Shown here piece after piece: positions 15,710 to 24,955 of a stretch of 64,000 nt of DNA (position 1 is the stretch's first letter; each line of letters starts with the position of its first letter). A program made the position numbers and the translations under genes. Below the pieces are notes generated by a model. It worked only from the letters and a program-made list of their open reading frames with translations, made no database searches and was not told where the DNA came from. Source of the stretch: Salinibacterium sp. G-O1 (GTDB taxonomy: Bacteria > Actinomycetota > Actinomycetes > Actinomycetales > Microbacteriaceae); NCBI RefSeq assembly GCF_030063305.1, contig NZ_JASISV010000001.1, positions 124,001-188,000 of the forward strand, given 5' to 3'.

Positions 15710-16753
15710 ATGCGCTTTGTTCGCCCCTCCGCACTCGTTTTGACTCTGGCCGGCGCGCTGGTTCTTACCGGGTGCACCCCTGCCGTCGAGCCCGACGTCT
15801 CAGAGACTGCTCCCGCCAGCGACGGCACCTTCGTGCTCTATTCGGGTCGCGACGAAGCGCTCGTGCAGCCGCTCATCGACCAGTTTGAGGCCGCGAGCGA
15901 CATCAAGGTCGAGGTGCGCTACGGCAACACCGCCGAGCTCGCGGCGCTGCTGATCGAGGAGGGCGATGCGACCCCCGCGCAGGTCTACCTGTCGCAGGAC
16001 GCTGGAGCGCTCGGCGCCCTCAGCAACGCCGGACTATTCAGTACTCTGCCCTCCGACATCGCGGATGCCGTTCCGGCCGGCCTCACCTCCACCGACGGAT
16101 CCTGGGTCGGTATCACGGGCCGGGCCCGCGTGATCGCTTACGACTCCACCGCGCTGGACTCGAAGGACGTGCCCACCTCGATTGACGCCTTCACCGAGCC
16201 CGAATGGAACGGACGACTCGGTATTGCCCCCACCAACGCGAGCTTCCAGTCGTTCATCACGGCATACCGCGTGCTGAAGGGCGAAGCTGCTGCAGATGCC
16301 TGGGTCGCCGGGATCGCAGGCAACAACCCCCAGATCTTCGACAACAATCGGGCGATCCTCGCCGCTGTCAACGATGGTGTCGTCGACGCTGGCCTGATCA
16401 ACCACTACTACTGGTTCGCGCAGGCAGCGGAAACGGGCGCGGCCGGAATGCGCGCACAGCTCTCGTACCCGGCCACGGGCGACGCGGGGTCGGTCGTGAA
16501 TGTCACGGGAGCCGGCATCCTGAATAACGGTGCGATGGATGCCGACGCCCTGGAATTCGTTCGCTACCTGATCTCGGCTGACGCGCAGAACTACTTTGTC
16601 GAGCAGACCTTCGAGTACCCGCTTGTGGCGGGTGTTGATGCACCCGAGGGGCTGCCCGAGCTGGAGGCGCTGATCAACCCCGATCTCGATCTGGCCGATC
16701 TCGCCACTCTCGCGGAAACGCAGGCTCTGCTCGCGCAGTATGGCCTGATCTAG
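15710..16753 (+). CDS. Ferric-iron ABC transporter substrate-binding lipoprotein
   Basis: A 347-residue extracellular binding protein of the FutA/FbpA/IdiA family. The signal peptide ends in the lipobox LTGC at about residues 19-22. The mature part begins TFVLYSGRDEALVQPLIDQFE, typical of the family, and has the hinge-region tyrosines DAGLINHYYWF that bind Fe3+. It captures ferric iron and hands it to the permease encoded four bases downstream. The iron box at 15668-15686 places the operon under iron control. GGGAG precedes ATG 15710. It is the first of three co-transcribed genes. Confidence 0.92.
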   Translation: MRFVRPSALVLTLAGALVLTGCTPAVEPDVSETAPASDGTFVLYSGRDEALVQPLIDQFEAASDIKVEVRYGNTAELAALLIEEGDATPAQVYLSQDAGALGALSNAGLFSTLPSDIADAVPAGLTSTDGSWVGITGRARVIAYDSTALDSKDVPTSIDAFTEPEWNGRLGIAPTNASFQSFITAYRVLKGEAAADAWVAGIAGNNPQIFDNNRAILAAVNDGVVDAGLINHYYWFAQAAETGAAGMRAQLSYPATGDAGSVVNVTGAGILNNGAMDADALEFVRYLISADAQNYFVEQTFEYPLVAGVDAPEGLPELEALINPDLDLADLATLAETQALLAQYGLI

Positions 16754-16757
16754 CCCG

Positions 16758-18317
16758 ATGGCAGCAGAACGCGGCACGACCGGGCGCTCCGCCGTCCGGT
16801 CGTTGCGAAGCGCTCCGCTGTGGCTCATCGTCACCGCCGCGGCTGTTGCGGCCATCGCCGCGATTCCGCTGGTCTACCTCGCGGTTCGCGCGAGTGAAGC
16901 CGGACTTGGCACCCTCGTGGAGACCCTCGGGCGTGCCCGCGTCGCCCAGCTCACCATCAACTCGCTGGGACTCGCGCTCGCCGTGACGGCGTCGTCGCTG
17001 CTGCTGGGGACGGCGGTCGCCTGGGTTCTGACGAGGCTGCGGGTGCCATTCCCGCGCGCGTGGCTGCTGTTCTCGGCCCTTCCGCTCGCGGTCCCGTCGT
17101 ATTTGGCATCGTACGGCTGGCTCGTCGTGTCTCCATCTATGAATGGATTCTTCGCCGCCTGGTTGCTGATGACCGCCGTCTGCACCCCTTACGTCACCCT
17201 GCCCGTCGCTGCTGCCCTGCGAGCAGCACCCACCGACATGGAGGGGGTCGCCCGCACCCTCGGGTACGGCCCGACGCGTGCATTCTTTGTCGCCACCTGG
17301 CCCGAGGTTCGGCCCGCTGCCGCCGCGGGCGCCCTGCTGGTGTGCCTGTACACCCTGAGTGACTTCGGTCTCGTGTCCATGCTGAGATTCCAGACCCTCA
17401 CCTGGGGAATCAATGCCGCGTACGGTGCGAGCTTTGACCGCAACCAGGCAGCGCTTCTGGCCCTGCTGCTGGTGGCGATCGCCCTGGTTGTCGTCGCTGG
17501 TGAGCGTCGCTCCCGCAAACACATCCCGACGGTGTCGGCTCGGCGGGCGCGCCCCAGACAGATTTCGAAACTCGTCCTGCTGGGCTTCCTCCCTCTTGTT
17601 GCCGCTTCGCCGATCGTGGGGGTCGCCATCCCGCTGGGTGGTCTCGCGGCCCGGCTATTGCAGGCCGAGACCATCCGCGAGATCGATCTCGCCCGTCTGT
17701 TCGCCGCGATTGGTTCGACGCTCGGGGTCGCGGCGCTCGCCGCCATCGTCGCCGTCATCCTTGCCCTGCCCATCGCTGCTCTTGCGGCTCGCTACCGCGG
17801 CACGCTGGCAACGATGATCGAATCACTGGGCATGGTCGGGCACGCCCTCCCCGGTATCGTGGTGGGGCTTTCACTTGTCTTCTTCGCGCTTGCGGTGGTT
17901 CCTTCGCTGTACCAGAGCGTCGCGGTGCTCGTGTTTGGCTATGTTGTGCTCTTTCTGCCCAAATCGATCGGGACTATGCGCGCGGGTATCTCCACAGTTT
18001 CTCCGAGGCTTGCCACCGTTGCTCGCACCCTGGGGCTCACCCCGTGGCAGGCCTGGTGGCGGGTCACGGCTCGCCTCGCGCTGCCATCGGTGGGGGTCGG
18101 CGCGATGCTCGTCGCGATCGCGACCATGAAAGAACTGCCCGCAACGCTGCTGCTGCGACCGACCGGCGTCACCACTCTCGCGACCGAACTGTGGTCGCGA
18201 ACCGTCATCTTCGAGTTCGGAGCTGCGGCTCCCTATGCCGCAGCACTCGTGTTGCTCGCTGCGGTTCCGGCGGTGGCGCTGTCTGGTGTGCGCGGGCTCG
18301 CGCGGGAGACCCTGTGA
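16758..18317 (+). CDS. Ferric-iron ABC transporter permease, fused two-domain FbpB type
   Basis: A 519-residue permease with about twelve membrane segments in two homologous halves. Each half carries a binding-protein-dependent EAA loop: MEGVARTLGYGPTRAFFVATWP near residue 160 and LATVARTLGLTPWQAWWRVT near residue 425. This fused arrangement is standard for FbpB/SfuB transporters. It starts four bases after the binding-protein stop, and its own stop overlaps the GTG of the ATPase gene by four bases, so the transporter is made from one coupled message. Confidence 0.92.
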   Translation: MAAERGTTGRSAVRSLRSAPLWLIVTAAAVAAIAAIPLVYLAVRASEAGLGTLVETLGRARVAQLTINSLGLALAVTASSLLLGTAVAWVLTRLRVPFPRAWLLFSALPLAVPSYLASYGWLVVSPSMNGFFAAWLLMTAVCTPYVTLPVAAALRAAPTDMEGVARTLGYGPTRAFFVATWPEVRPAAAAGALLVCLYTLSDFGLVSMLRFQTLTWGINAAYGASFDRNQAALLALLLVAIALVVVAGERRSRKHIPTVSARRARPRQISKLVLLGFLPLVAASPIVGVAIPLGGLAARLLQAETIREIDLARLFAAIGSTLGVAALAAIVAVILALPIAALAARYRGTLATMIESLGMVGHALPGIVVGLSLVFFALAVVPSLYQSVAVLVFGYVVLFLPKSIGTMRAGISTVSPRLATVARTLGLTPWQAWWRVTARLALPSVGVGAMLVAIATMKELPATLLLRPTGVTTLATELWSRTVIFEFGAAAPYAAALVLLAAVPAVALSGVRGLARETL

Positions 18318-19384
18318 GCGGGGTCAGCATCAGCGGCCTGCACATTTCGCAGGGCAACACTGAGGTGCTCACCGGCGTGGATCTCGAGATCGAGCCAGCG
18401 AGCTTCGTGGCGGTACTGGGGCCGAGCGGGTGCGGAAAAACCACGTTGCTGCTGAGCATCGCGGGTCTCCTCCCCGTCACCGCTGGCACGATCAGCGTCG
18501 GTGGTCGGCAGTTGTCGGCGGCAGGCACCACCGTGCCGCCCGAGAAACGTAGCGTCGGCTGGATGCCACAGGAGGCGTCACTTTTTCCGCACCTGAGTGT
18601 TGCCGACAACATCGGATTCGGCCTGCCGGGGCGAAGAAAAGCAGCCTCGCGCACCGCGAGAGTCGCCGAGTTGATGCGCCTCGTCGGTCTCGACGGTTAC
18701 GGCGATCGAGCTCCGTCGCAGCTTTCGGGCGGCCAGGCACAGCGAGTGGCGCTGGCGCGCGCGCTCGCCCCCAAGCCCGACGTGCTGCTGCTGGATGAGC
18801 CGTTCGCCGCGCTCGACACCCAGCTGCGCGGCTCGTTGCGGCAGGAAGTCAGCGAGCTCCTGGGTGCCCAGCGCACCACCTGCATTCTCGTGACGCACGA
18901 TCAGGAGGAGGCGCTGACCCTCGCGGACCGGGTGGCCGTCATGCGCGACGGCAGGATCGTTCACAGCGGAACACCGTCAGAGGTCTACGACCGACCCAGT
19001 TCACGATGGGCGGCCAGCTTCGTCGGCGACGCGGTCGAGCTTGAGGGCCGCTGGCATGCCGGCCGCGTGAGGTGTGCGCTGGGTTCGGTCGAAGCCGACG
19101 CCGTGGGCTTCGACCCTGCCGAGGGTGACGTGGTTGTGCTCGTCCTGCGACCCGAGTGGATTGTCCTTCGGCCAGAATGGATCGCCCATGCCGTTGAGAG
19201 TGCTGATGCTCGGGTCACGGGGATCTCGTATGCGGGGCACGACGCACTTGTGAGCTGTGCGCTCAGCGACGGGAGCGTCATCCGTGCGCGGATCGCGCCG
19301 TTCGAACTGCCAGCTTTGGGCGACAGACTTCGCCTCGCCGTTCGCCGACCGGGTCTCGCCTACCCGGCAGGGGCTGGCAAGTAG
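18314..19384 (+). CDS. Ferric-iron ABC transporter ATP-binding protein, FbpC type
   Basis: A 356-residue ABC ATPase. Walker A is GPSGCGKTTLL, the Q-loop is WMPQEASLFPHL, the signature is LSGGQAQRVALARAL, Walker B is LLLDEPFAALD and the switch is VTHDQEEAL. A C-terminal TOBE-type regulatory domain of about 110 residues follows. It holds a short in-frame duplication, VLRPEWI repeated back to back near residue 280, which looks like slippage or a small tandem duplication. The GTG start overlaps the permease stop. It powers the ferric importer. A shorter alternative role in sugar uptake is unlikely given the iron box. Confidence 0.9.
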   Translation: MSGVSISGLHISQGNTEVLTGVDLEIEPASFVAVLGPSGCGKTTLLLSIAGLLPVTAGTISVGGRQLSAAGTTVPPEKRSVGWMPQEASLFPHLSVADNIGFGLPGRRKAASRTARVAELMRLVGLDGYGDRAPSQLSGGQAQRVALARALAPKPDVLLLDEPFAALDTQLRGSLRQEVSELLGAQRTTCILVTHDQEEALTLADRVAVMRDGRIVHSGTPSEVYDRPSSRWAASFVGDAVELEGRWHAGRVRCALGSVEADAVGFDPAEGDVVVLVLRPEWIVLRPEWIAHAVESADARVTGISYAGHDALVSCALSDGSVIRARIAPFELPALGDRLRLAVRRPGLAYPAGAGK

Positions 19385-19387
19385 CGG

Positions 19388-19924
19388 TCAGTCCGGGTCC
19401 GGCGCCGTCAGCTGTTCGAGCTGCCACCCGAGCCAGGGGCTGAAAGCGAAGGGCGTCGCCGCCGCGGCAGCGTGCAGTTCCGATGGGGTCACCCATGCGA
19501 ACTCGGCAACCTCGGCAGGGTTGGGTGCGACGGTATCGGCGGTCACGGCGCGGTAGACGGGGCAGACCTCGTTCTCCACGATTCCTGACGCGTCGACGGC
19601 ACGGTACCGGAAATCGGGTAACACGATCTCCAGCGAATCGACGGTGATGCCCAACTCGAACTCCGCGCGGCGACGGATGGCTACATCCATCGGCTCATCT
19701 GGGGCCGGATGCCCGCAGAACGAGTTGGTCCACACCCCCGGCCACGTAAGTTTCGACAGCGCCCGACGCGTGACGAGCACCTCGCCGTCCGCGTTGTAGA
19801 TGTGGCAGGAGAACGCGAGGTGAAGCGCGGTATCGGTCGTATGCACGTCGATCTTGTCGGCAACCCCGATGGGCATTGCGTCGTTGTCAAGCAGTACCAC
19901 CTGCTCGGGGTGCTGAGGGTTCAT
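19388..19924 (-). CDS. idi: Isopentenyl-diphosphate delta-isomerase, type I
   Basis: A 178-residue Nudix-fold isomerase that interconverts IPP and DMAPP, the starters of carotenoid synthesis. Active-site segments are SKLTWPGVWTNSFCGHP (catalytic Cys in NSFCGHP) and the Glu in GIVENEVCPVY; AIRRRAEFELGI is the Nudix helix. ATG 19924 was chosen because the conserved N terminus QVVLLDNDAMPIG follows directly. It is divergent from crtE with only 17 bases between start codons, so the promoters must overlap the coding ends. Idi at the border of crt clusters is usual in Microbacteriaceae. Confidence 0.95.
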   Translation of the reverse strand: MNPQHPEQVVLLDNDAMPIGVADKIDVHTTDTALHLAFSCHIYNADGEVLVTRRALSKLTWPGVWTNSFCGHPAPDEPMDVAIRRRAEFELGITVDSLEIVLPDFRYRAVDASGIVENEVCPVYRAVTADTVAPNPAEVAEFAWVTPSELHAAAAATPFAFSPWLGWQLEQLTAPDPD

Positions 19925-19929
19925 CGAGG

Positions 19930-19935
19930 TAGTCT
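19930..19935 (+). promoter_or_regulatory. -10 box of a probably leaderless promoter (crtE)
   Basis: TAGTCT lies exactly six bases before ATG 19942, within the 17-base gap between idi and crtE. Any -35 region would lie inside idi. Confidence 0.5.
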
Positions 19936-19941
19936 GCCTAT

Positions 19942-21012
19942 ATGGATGGATCGGGGCTGCTCGACCTCTCACGCGAGAGGCAAGTGCAGGTCGACGCCGT
20001 GTTGGCGCGCTTCTTCAGCCTATCCAAGAACCGCGCAGCAGCCTTCGGGCCGCAATACGTCGCTCTGTGGGAGACGCTGGAGAAAAACACCGTCGGCGGC
20101 AAACGTTTTCGCCCGAGGATGGTGATGTGCGCCTATCAGGCGATGGGCGGCACCGACCTCGAAGCCGCCGCCAACGTGGGCGCCGCATTTGAGTTGCTGC
20201 ATACCGCGCTCATCGTGCACGACGACGTGATCGACCACGATTTCATCCGCCGCGGAGTTCCCAACATCGCGGGAACCTACCGCGAGCTCGCCACGGCAGG
20301 CGGGTCGTCGGCTCGGGTGGCCGAGCACAGCGGAATCTCGGCGGCGGTCATCGCCGGTGACCTCGCCCTGTTCAACTCGTACAGGCTGATCGACCGCAGT
20401 GGTGTGTCAGACCAGACCAGAACGCGCCTGATCGAGGTGATGGATGAAGCGTTGTTCGCCTCCGCGGCGGGCGAGTTGATCGACGTCGACTTCCAGATCG
20501 CGGATGAGGTGCCTCGCGTCGACGACATCCTCACCATGGAGCGCTTCAAGACCGCGGTGTACTCGTTTGAGTGTCCCCTCCAGGCTGGCGCGATCCTCGC
20601 CGGTGCCTCCGAGGATGTCGTCACGACCCTGGGTGACTTTGGCCGGGAGATTGGCATCGCGTATCAGATTGTTGACGACCTCCTCGGTGTCTTCGGGCTC
20701 GAAGAGGAGACCGGCAAGACCACGAGCGGCGACCTGCGCGAGGGCAAACGCACCGTGATGATCGCGTATGCGACGAGCACTCGCGAGTGGGCTGCGGTTG
20801 AGCACCTGCTCGGCGACCCCGAGCTGACGGAGGAGCAGGCCCAGATGCTGCGCGATGTGCTCATCGGGTGCGGCGCGCGATCGTTTGCTGAGGGCCTCGC
20901 GCGTTACTACGCGAATCGTGCCCTTGCGCGGCTCGCAGAGCCGCACATCCCCCCGGCGCTGCGTGCCGAACTTCATCCGGTCGCCGACTCCGTGCTGGGC
21001 CGCGTCAAGTGA
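19942..21012 (+). CDS. crtE: Geranylgeranyl diphosphate synthase
   Basis: A 356-residue trans-prenyl diphosphate synthase. The first Asp-rich motif is HDDVIDHD, preceded by GGKRFRP. The second is the actinobacterial variant DDLLGVFG, followed by GDLREGKRT. It condenses IPP units to GGPP, the substrate of phytoene synthase. It is the first gene of the operon crtE-crtB-crtI-crtYe-crtYf/crtEb, in which every junction is a four-base stop/start overlap. ATG 19942 has TAGTCT six bases upstream and no ribosome-binding site, so translation is probably leaderless. Confidence 0.95.
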   Translation: MDGSGLLDLSRERQVQVDAVLARFFSLSKNRAAAFGPQYVALWETLEKNTVGGKRFRPRMVMCAYQAMGGTDLEAAANVGAAFELLHTALIVHDDVIDHDFIRRGVPNIAGTYRELATAGGSSARVAEHSGISAAVIAGDLALFNSYRLIDRSGVSDQTRTRLIEVMDEALFASAAGELIDVDFQIADEVPRVDDILTMERFKTAVYSFECPLQAGAILAGASEDVVTTLGDFGREIGIAYQIVDDLLGVFGLEEETGKTTSGDLREGKRTVMIAYATSTREWAAVEHLLGDPELTEEQAQMLRDVLIGCGARSFAEGLARYYANRALARLAEPHIPPALRAELHPVADSVLGRVK

Positions 21013-21902
21013 GTGGGCGTGACGCGAGCAGGATCAGGCTTTCGCTGTATGACCGTGTCGCCGAGGAGACCTCGAGCGTCATCATCCGGCGCTATTCCAC
21101 CTCATTCGCGCTGGCCAGCCGGCTGCTCGGCGCTGGCGTTCGCCAGCACGTCGAGAATATCTATGCGCTGGTGAGGATCGCCGACGAGATTGTCGACGGC
21201 GCCGCCGACGACGCAGGGCTCGACGTGACGGGCGCCGGTCGCGTGCTCACCGAGCTCGAACAGGAGACCGAGCGAGCCATGCGGGAGGGTTTCAGCGCGA
21301 ACCTCGTGGTGCACGCCTTCGCGCTCACAGCCAGGGAGGTGTCGTTCGGCAGCGAGCTGACGACGCCGTTCTTCGAGTCGATGCGCGCAGACCTCAGCCA
21401 GAAGGTGCACGACCAGGCCAGCTTCGAACGATACGTGTACGGCTCGGCCGAAGTCGTCGGGCTCATGTGCCTGAAGGCATTCCTGGTCGGTGAAACCGTG
21501 ACGGACCATGCCCGACTCGAGACAGGAGCGCGTGCCCTGGGGGCAGCGTTCCAGAAGGTGAATTTCTTGCGAGACCTCTCAGCCGATTTCGAGACACTCG
21601 GTCGCAGCTACTTTCCGGATGTCGCGGTCGACTCGTTCGACGAGGCCACCAAGGTGCGGCTGCTCGACGATATCGACGCCGACCTGGCCGTCTCGGCCGC
21701 CGTCGTCCCGGACCTGCCCCGCAGCTCACGCCGCGCGGTCGCCCTCGCCCAGTCGCTGTTCGCGGAGCTCTCGGTGCGCCTGCGCGCCACCCCGGCATCC
21801 GAACTCGTGCACACCCGGGTTCGTGTGCCCAACCCGGTGAAGGCTCGCCTCGCGCTCGCGGCAGCCATGGGAGCCCGGCCCGGCACGGGAGTGCAGTCAT
21901 GA
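21009..21902 (+). CDS. crtB: Phytoene synthase
   Basis: A 297-residue squalene/phytoene synthase that joins two GGPP molecules head to head to give 15-cis-phytoene. Signatures are YSTSFALASRLL, the first Asp-rich motif VRIADEIVDG and the second, FLRDLSADFETLGRSYFPD. The GTG start overlaps the crtE stop, and its stop overlaps the ATG of crtI. Confidence 0.95.
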   Translation: MSGRDASRIRLSLYDRVAEETSSVIIRRYSTSFALASRLLGAGVRQHVENIYALVRIADEIVDGAADDAGLDVTGAGRVLTELEQETERAMREGFSANLVVHAFALTAREVSFGSELTTPFFESMRADLSQKVHDQASFERYVYGSAEVVGLMCLKAFLVGETVTDHARLETGARALGAAFQKVNFLRDLSADFETLGRSYFPDVAVDSFDEATKVRLLDDIDADLAVSAAVVPDLPRSSRRAVALAQSLFAELSVRLRATPASELVHTRVRVPNPVKARLALAAAMGARPGTGVQS

Positions 21903-23455
21903 GCCGCGTCGTCGTCATCGGTGGGGGAATCGCGGGGCTCGCCACCTCCGCCCTGCTCGCGCGGGAGGGTCACGAGGTCACCCTGCTGGAGGGCCGGCCC
22001 GAGGTCGGCGGTCGCGCTGGATCGTGGCAGAGTGACGGCTTCCGCTTCGACACCGGCCCATCGTGGTACCTCATGCCCGAGGTGTTCGATCACTTCTACC
22101 GCCTGCTGGGCACCACCGCCGACGAGCAACTCAGACTGGTAACCCTCGATCCCGGTTACAGGGTATTTTTCGAGGGTGAGGCCGATCCGCTCGACATTCT
22201 CGCGGATCGGGCCGAAAACGTCGCCCTGTTCGAGTCGGTGGAGAAGGGCGCGGGGAAGAAGCTTGAGCGCTACCTCGACTCGGCCGAAGAGACCTACACT
22301 CTGGCGAAGCGCCACTTTTTGTACACGACCTTCGCCGACTTCCGTCCGCTGTTCAATGGGGACGTTCTCGGCCGCGCCGGGAAGTTCCTCCGGCTGCTGC
22401 TGCAACCCCTGTCGTCGTATGTGTCGCACACGTTCAAGAGCCGCAAGCTGCGGCAGGTGCTCGGGTATCCCGCGGTGTTCCTCGGATCGTCGCCGTACCT
22501 GACGCCCAGCCTGTACCACCTGATGAGCCACCTCGACCTGAGCGACGGCGTGCTGTATCCGATGGGAGGATTCACCAGCGTCATCCGCAGCATTGCTGAT
22601 CTGGCCACCGCGGAGGGCGTCACGATCATCACCGGCGCCGCCGCTACAAAGATTCTGGTCGAGCGTGGCGCGACTACCGGTGTCGAGTACACGGCCAACG
22701 GCACGACAACGACGGCCGCTGCCGACATCGTGGTGTCTGCAGCAGACCTGCACCACACCGAGACCACACTTCTCGAGCCTGGGCAGCAGACCTATCCCGA
22801 GCACTATTGGGACAAGAAACTCGCTGGCCCCAGCGCACTGTTGCTCTACCTGGGGGTCGAAGGCGCACTGCCCGAACTCGAACACCACACGTTGCTGTTC
22901 ACCCGGGAGTGGGAGAAGGGATTCGACGCGATTTTCGGCGCGAACCCGACGGTTCCCGATCCGGCATCGCTGTACGTCTGCAAGCCCAGCGGGGTCGATC
23001 CGGATGTCGCGCCGGACGGGTTCGAGAACCTGTTTGTGCTCGTGCCGATCCCGGCCGACCCCACGATCGGTCGCGGGGGTGTCGGCGGCGACGGGGACCC
23101 GAGGGTCGAGGCGCTCGCCGACCGTGTCATCCAGCAGATCGCGGACTGGACCGGTGTCGCCGACCTGGCGTCGCGGATCACGGTCCGACGCACTGTCGCC
23201 CCGGGGGACTTCGAACACGATCTGAACTCATGGAAGGGCACCGCCCTCGGGCCGGCCCACACTCTCAAGCAGAGCGCGTTCTTCAGGGCGGGCAACGTGT
23301 CGAAGAAGGTGCGCGGGCTCTACTACGTTGGTGGCTCGACCATCCCCGGCATCGGACTGCCGATGTGTCTGATCAGCGCGGAGCTGATCGTGAAGCGCCT
23401 GCGCGGCGACACCTCGACGGGCCCGCTACCCGAACCGCTCATCCCCAGATCATGA
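21899..23455 (+). CDS. crtI: Phytoene desaturase, lycopene-forming
   Basis: A 518-residue FAD-dependent desaturase. The N-terminal dinucleotide-binding motif is VVIGGGIAGLATSALLAREG, followed by GGRAGSWQSDGFRFDTGPSWY. The C-terminal bacterial-type carotenoid desaturase signature is YYVGGSTIPGIGLPMCLIS. It introduces the four double bonds that turn phytoene into lycopene, the substrate for elongation to C50. The stop overlaps the crtYe start. Confidence 0.95.
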   Translation: MSRVVVIGGGIAGLATSALLAREGHEVTLLEGRPEVGGRAGSWQSDGFRFDTGPSWYLMPEVFDHFYRLLGTTADEQLRLVTLDPGYRVFFEGEADPLDILADRAENVALFESVEKGAGKKLERYLDSAEETYTLAKRHFLYTTFADFRPLFNGDVLGRAGKFLRLLLQPLSSYVSHTFKSRKLRQVLGYPAVFLGSSPYLTPSLYHLMSHLDLSDGVLYPMGGFTSVIRSIADLATAEGVTIITGAAATKILVERGATTGVEYTANGTTTTAAADIVVSAADLHHTETTLLEPGQQTYPEHYWDKKLAGPSALLLYLGVEGALPELEHHTLLFTREWEKGFDAIFGANPTVPDPASLYVCKPSGVDPDVAPDGFENLFVLVPIPADPTIGRGGVGGDGDPRVEALADRVIQQIADWTGVADLASRITVRRTVAPGDFEHDLNSWKGTALGPAHTLKQSAFFRAGNVSKKVRGLYYVGGSTIPGIGLPMCLISAELIVKRLRGDTSTGPLPEPLIPRS

Positions 23456-23778
23456 CCCTGCTCTACCTTGCGGCGCTGCTCGTCGCCCTGTTCGGGATGG
23501 TCATGCTCGACCGGCGCTTCACCCTCTTCTTCTGGCGGGATGCCCGCAGGGCCGGGGTTGTGCTCGCCGTCGGGGTGCTGTTCTTCTTCGCCTGGGATCT
23601 CGCGGGCGTGGGCGGCGGCATTTTCTTCCGGGGCGAGACGTCGTTCATGACGGGGCTGCAGGTGGCTCCCGAGATTCCGCTCGAGGAGATCTTCTTCCTC
23701 GCGCTGCTGTGCTACCTGACCATGAATGTGTACGGTGCGCTCACCTCGCGTCAGCACAACCCGGGGGCCGCACCGTGA
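23452..23778 (+). CDS. crtYe: Heterodimeric C50 carotenoid cyclase, subunit Ye
   Basis: A 108-residue membrane protein with three segments and the conserved PLEEIFFLALLCYLTMNVYG. It is one half of the split lycopene-cyclase-type enzyme that closes the end rings of C50 carotenoids such as decaprenoxanthin or sarcinaxanthin. The sequence alone does not tell epsilon- from gamma-ring specificity. The ATG overlaps the crtI stop, and its stop overlaps the GTG of the next gene. Confidence 0.9.
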   Translation: MTLLYLAALLVALFGMVMLDRRFTLFFWRDARRAGVVLAVGVLFFFAWDLAGVGGGIFFRGETSFMTGLQVAPEIPLEEIFFLALLCYLTMNVYGALTSRQHNPGAAP

Positions 23779-24947
23779 CGTACTGGGCCCTCAACGCGAT
23801 CTTCCTGGCGGTCGTGCTTGCCACCGTGGTTATCGCATCCATTGTTGAGCGTCGTCGCCTGAACTGGCCTGCCCTCGGTATCACGCTTGCGGTGCTGCTG
23901 GTGATGACGGCCGTCTTCGACAATGTGATGATCGGCATCGGGCTGGTCGCCTACAACCAGTCACTGATCAGCGGTGCGTTCATCGGTGTTGCCCCGCTTG
24001 AGGACTTCGCGTACGCGGTCGCTGCGGTCGTGGGCTTGCCGTCGCTGTGGGTGTTGCTGGGGAGAGGACGACATGAACGAGGCAGGGCGATGCTTAAGGC
24101 GCTGTTCGTCTCATCCAGGCCACTGAGTTGGATCAACACCGCCTTCCCCTTTGCTGCCGCCTACATTCTGACGACTCAGCGGATCGACCTGACTCTCGTG
24201 CTCGGGACCATCTACTTCCTGGTGCCATACAACCTCGCGATGTACGGCATCAACGACGTCTTCGACTACGAGTCAGACCTGCGCAACCCGCGCAAGGGCG
24301 GCGTCGAGGGCGCGTTGCTTGATCGGCGGATGCATCGCCCGACCATCATCGCCGCGATTCTCACGAACATTCCGTTTCTGGCATATCTCATCGTTGTGGG
24401 TGGCTCGCTGTCCTGGCTGGTGCTGGCCATCAGTGTTTTTGCCGTCGTCGCCTACTCGGCGAAAGGCCTGCGTTTCAAAGAAAAGCCCTTCCTCGATTCA
24501 CTGACCTCCAGCACACACTTCGTGTCTCCCGCCGTGTACGGCCTCGTGCTTGCGGGCGCCATATTCAGCCCCCAGCTGTGGGCGTTGCTGGCCGCCTTCT
24601 TCCTGTGGGGGGTCGCATCGCACGCCTTTGGGGCGGTGCAGGATGTGATCGCCGACCGTGAGGGAGGCATCTCGTCGGTCGCGACGGTGATTGGAGCGCG
24701 GGCGACGGCCAGGCTCGCGGTGGTCGCCTATCTTCTCGGCGGCGTGCTGCTGCTGTTCACCGAGTGGCCCGGCCCCCTCGCGGCCATTCTGGTGTTGCCA
24801 TACGCGGCGGTGTGCGCGCCGTTCTGGAACGTGACGGATGCCGACGCCGACACCGCCAATCGTGGCTGGCGCAGGTTTCTGCTGCTCAACTTCATCTCGG
24901 GATTCTTCGTCACCATGCTCATGATCTGGTGGCGGCTGACGACCTAG
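23775..24947 (+). CDS. crtYf-crtEb: Fusion of C50 cyclase subunit Yf and lycopene elongase (CrtYf-CrtEb)
   Basis: A continuous 390-residue frame. Residues about 1-100 are the second cyclase subunit, with the hallmark GVAPLEDFAYAV. Residues about 106-390 are a UbiA-family prenyltransferase with SSRPLSWINTAFPFAAAY, the Asp-rich site NDVFDYESDLRNPRKGG and the second site VQDVIADREGG. This part is the lycopene elongase that adds C5 units to give the C50 skeleton. In Corynebacterium these are separate genes; here no stop separates them. ATG 24090 (residue 106) would be the elongase start if made separately. A similar fusion, lbtBC, is known to me from Dietzia. The start is GTG 23775. Confidence 0.9.
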   Translation: MTYWALNAIFLAVVLATVVIASIVERRRLNWPALGITLAVLLVMTAVFDNVMIGIGLVAYNQSLISGAFIGVAPLEDFAYAVAAVVGLPSLWVLLGRGRHERGRAMLKALFVSSRPLSWINTAFPFAAAYILTTQRIDLTLVLGTIYFLVPYNLAMYGINDVFDYESDLRNPRKGGVEGALLDRRMHRPTIIAAILTNIPFLAYLIVVGGSLSWLVLAISVFAVVAYSAKGLRFKEKPFLDSLTSSTHFVSPAVYGLVLAGAIFSPQLWALLAAFFLWGVASHAFGAVQDVIADREGGISSVATVIGARATARLAVVAYLLGGVLLLFTEWPGPLAAILVLPYAAVCAPFWNVTDADADTANRGWRRFLLLNFISGFFVTMLMIWWRLTT

Positions 24948-24955
24948 TCGCGCGG

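Noticed and set aside
24073-24126. Alternative short end of CrtYf in the next frame
   Set aside because: It would need a frameshift and give a non-conserved tail; the fused frame keeps conserved cyclase and elongase sequence on both sides.
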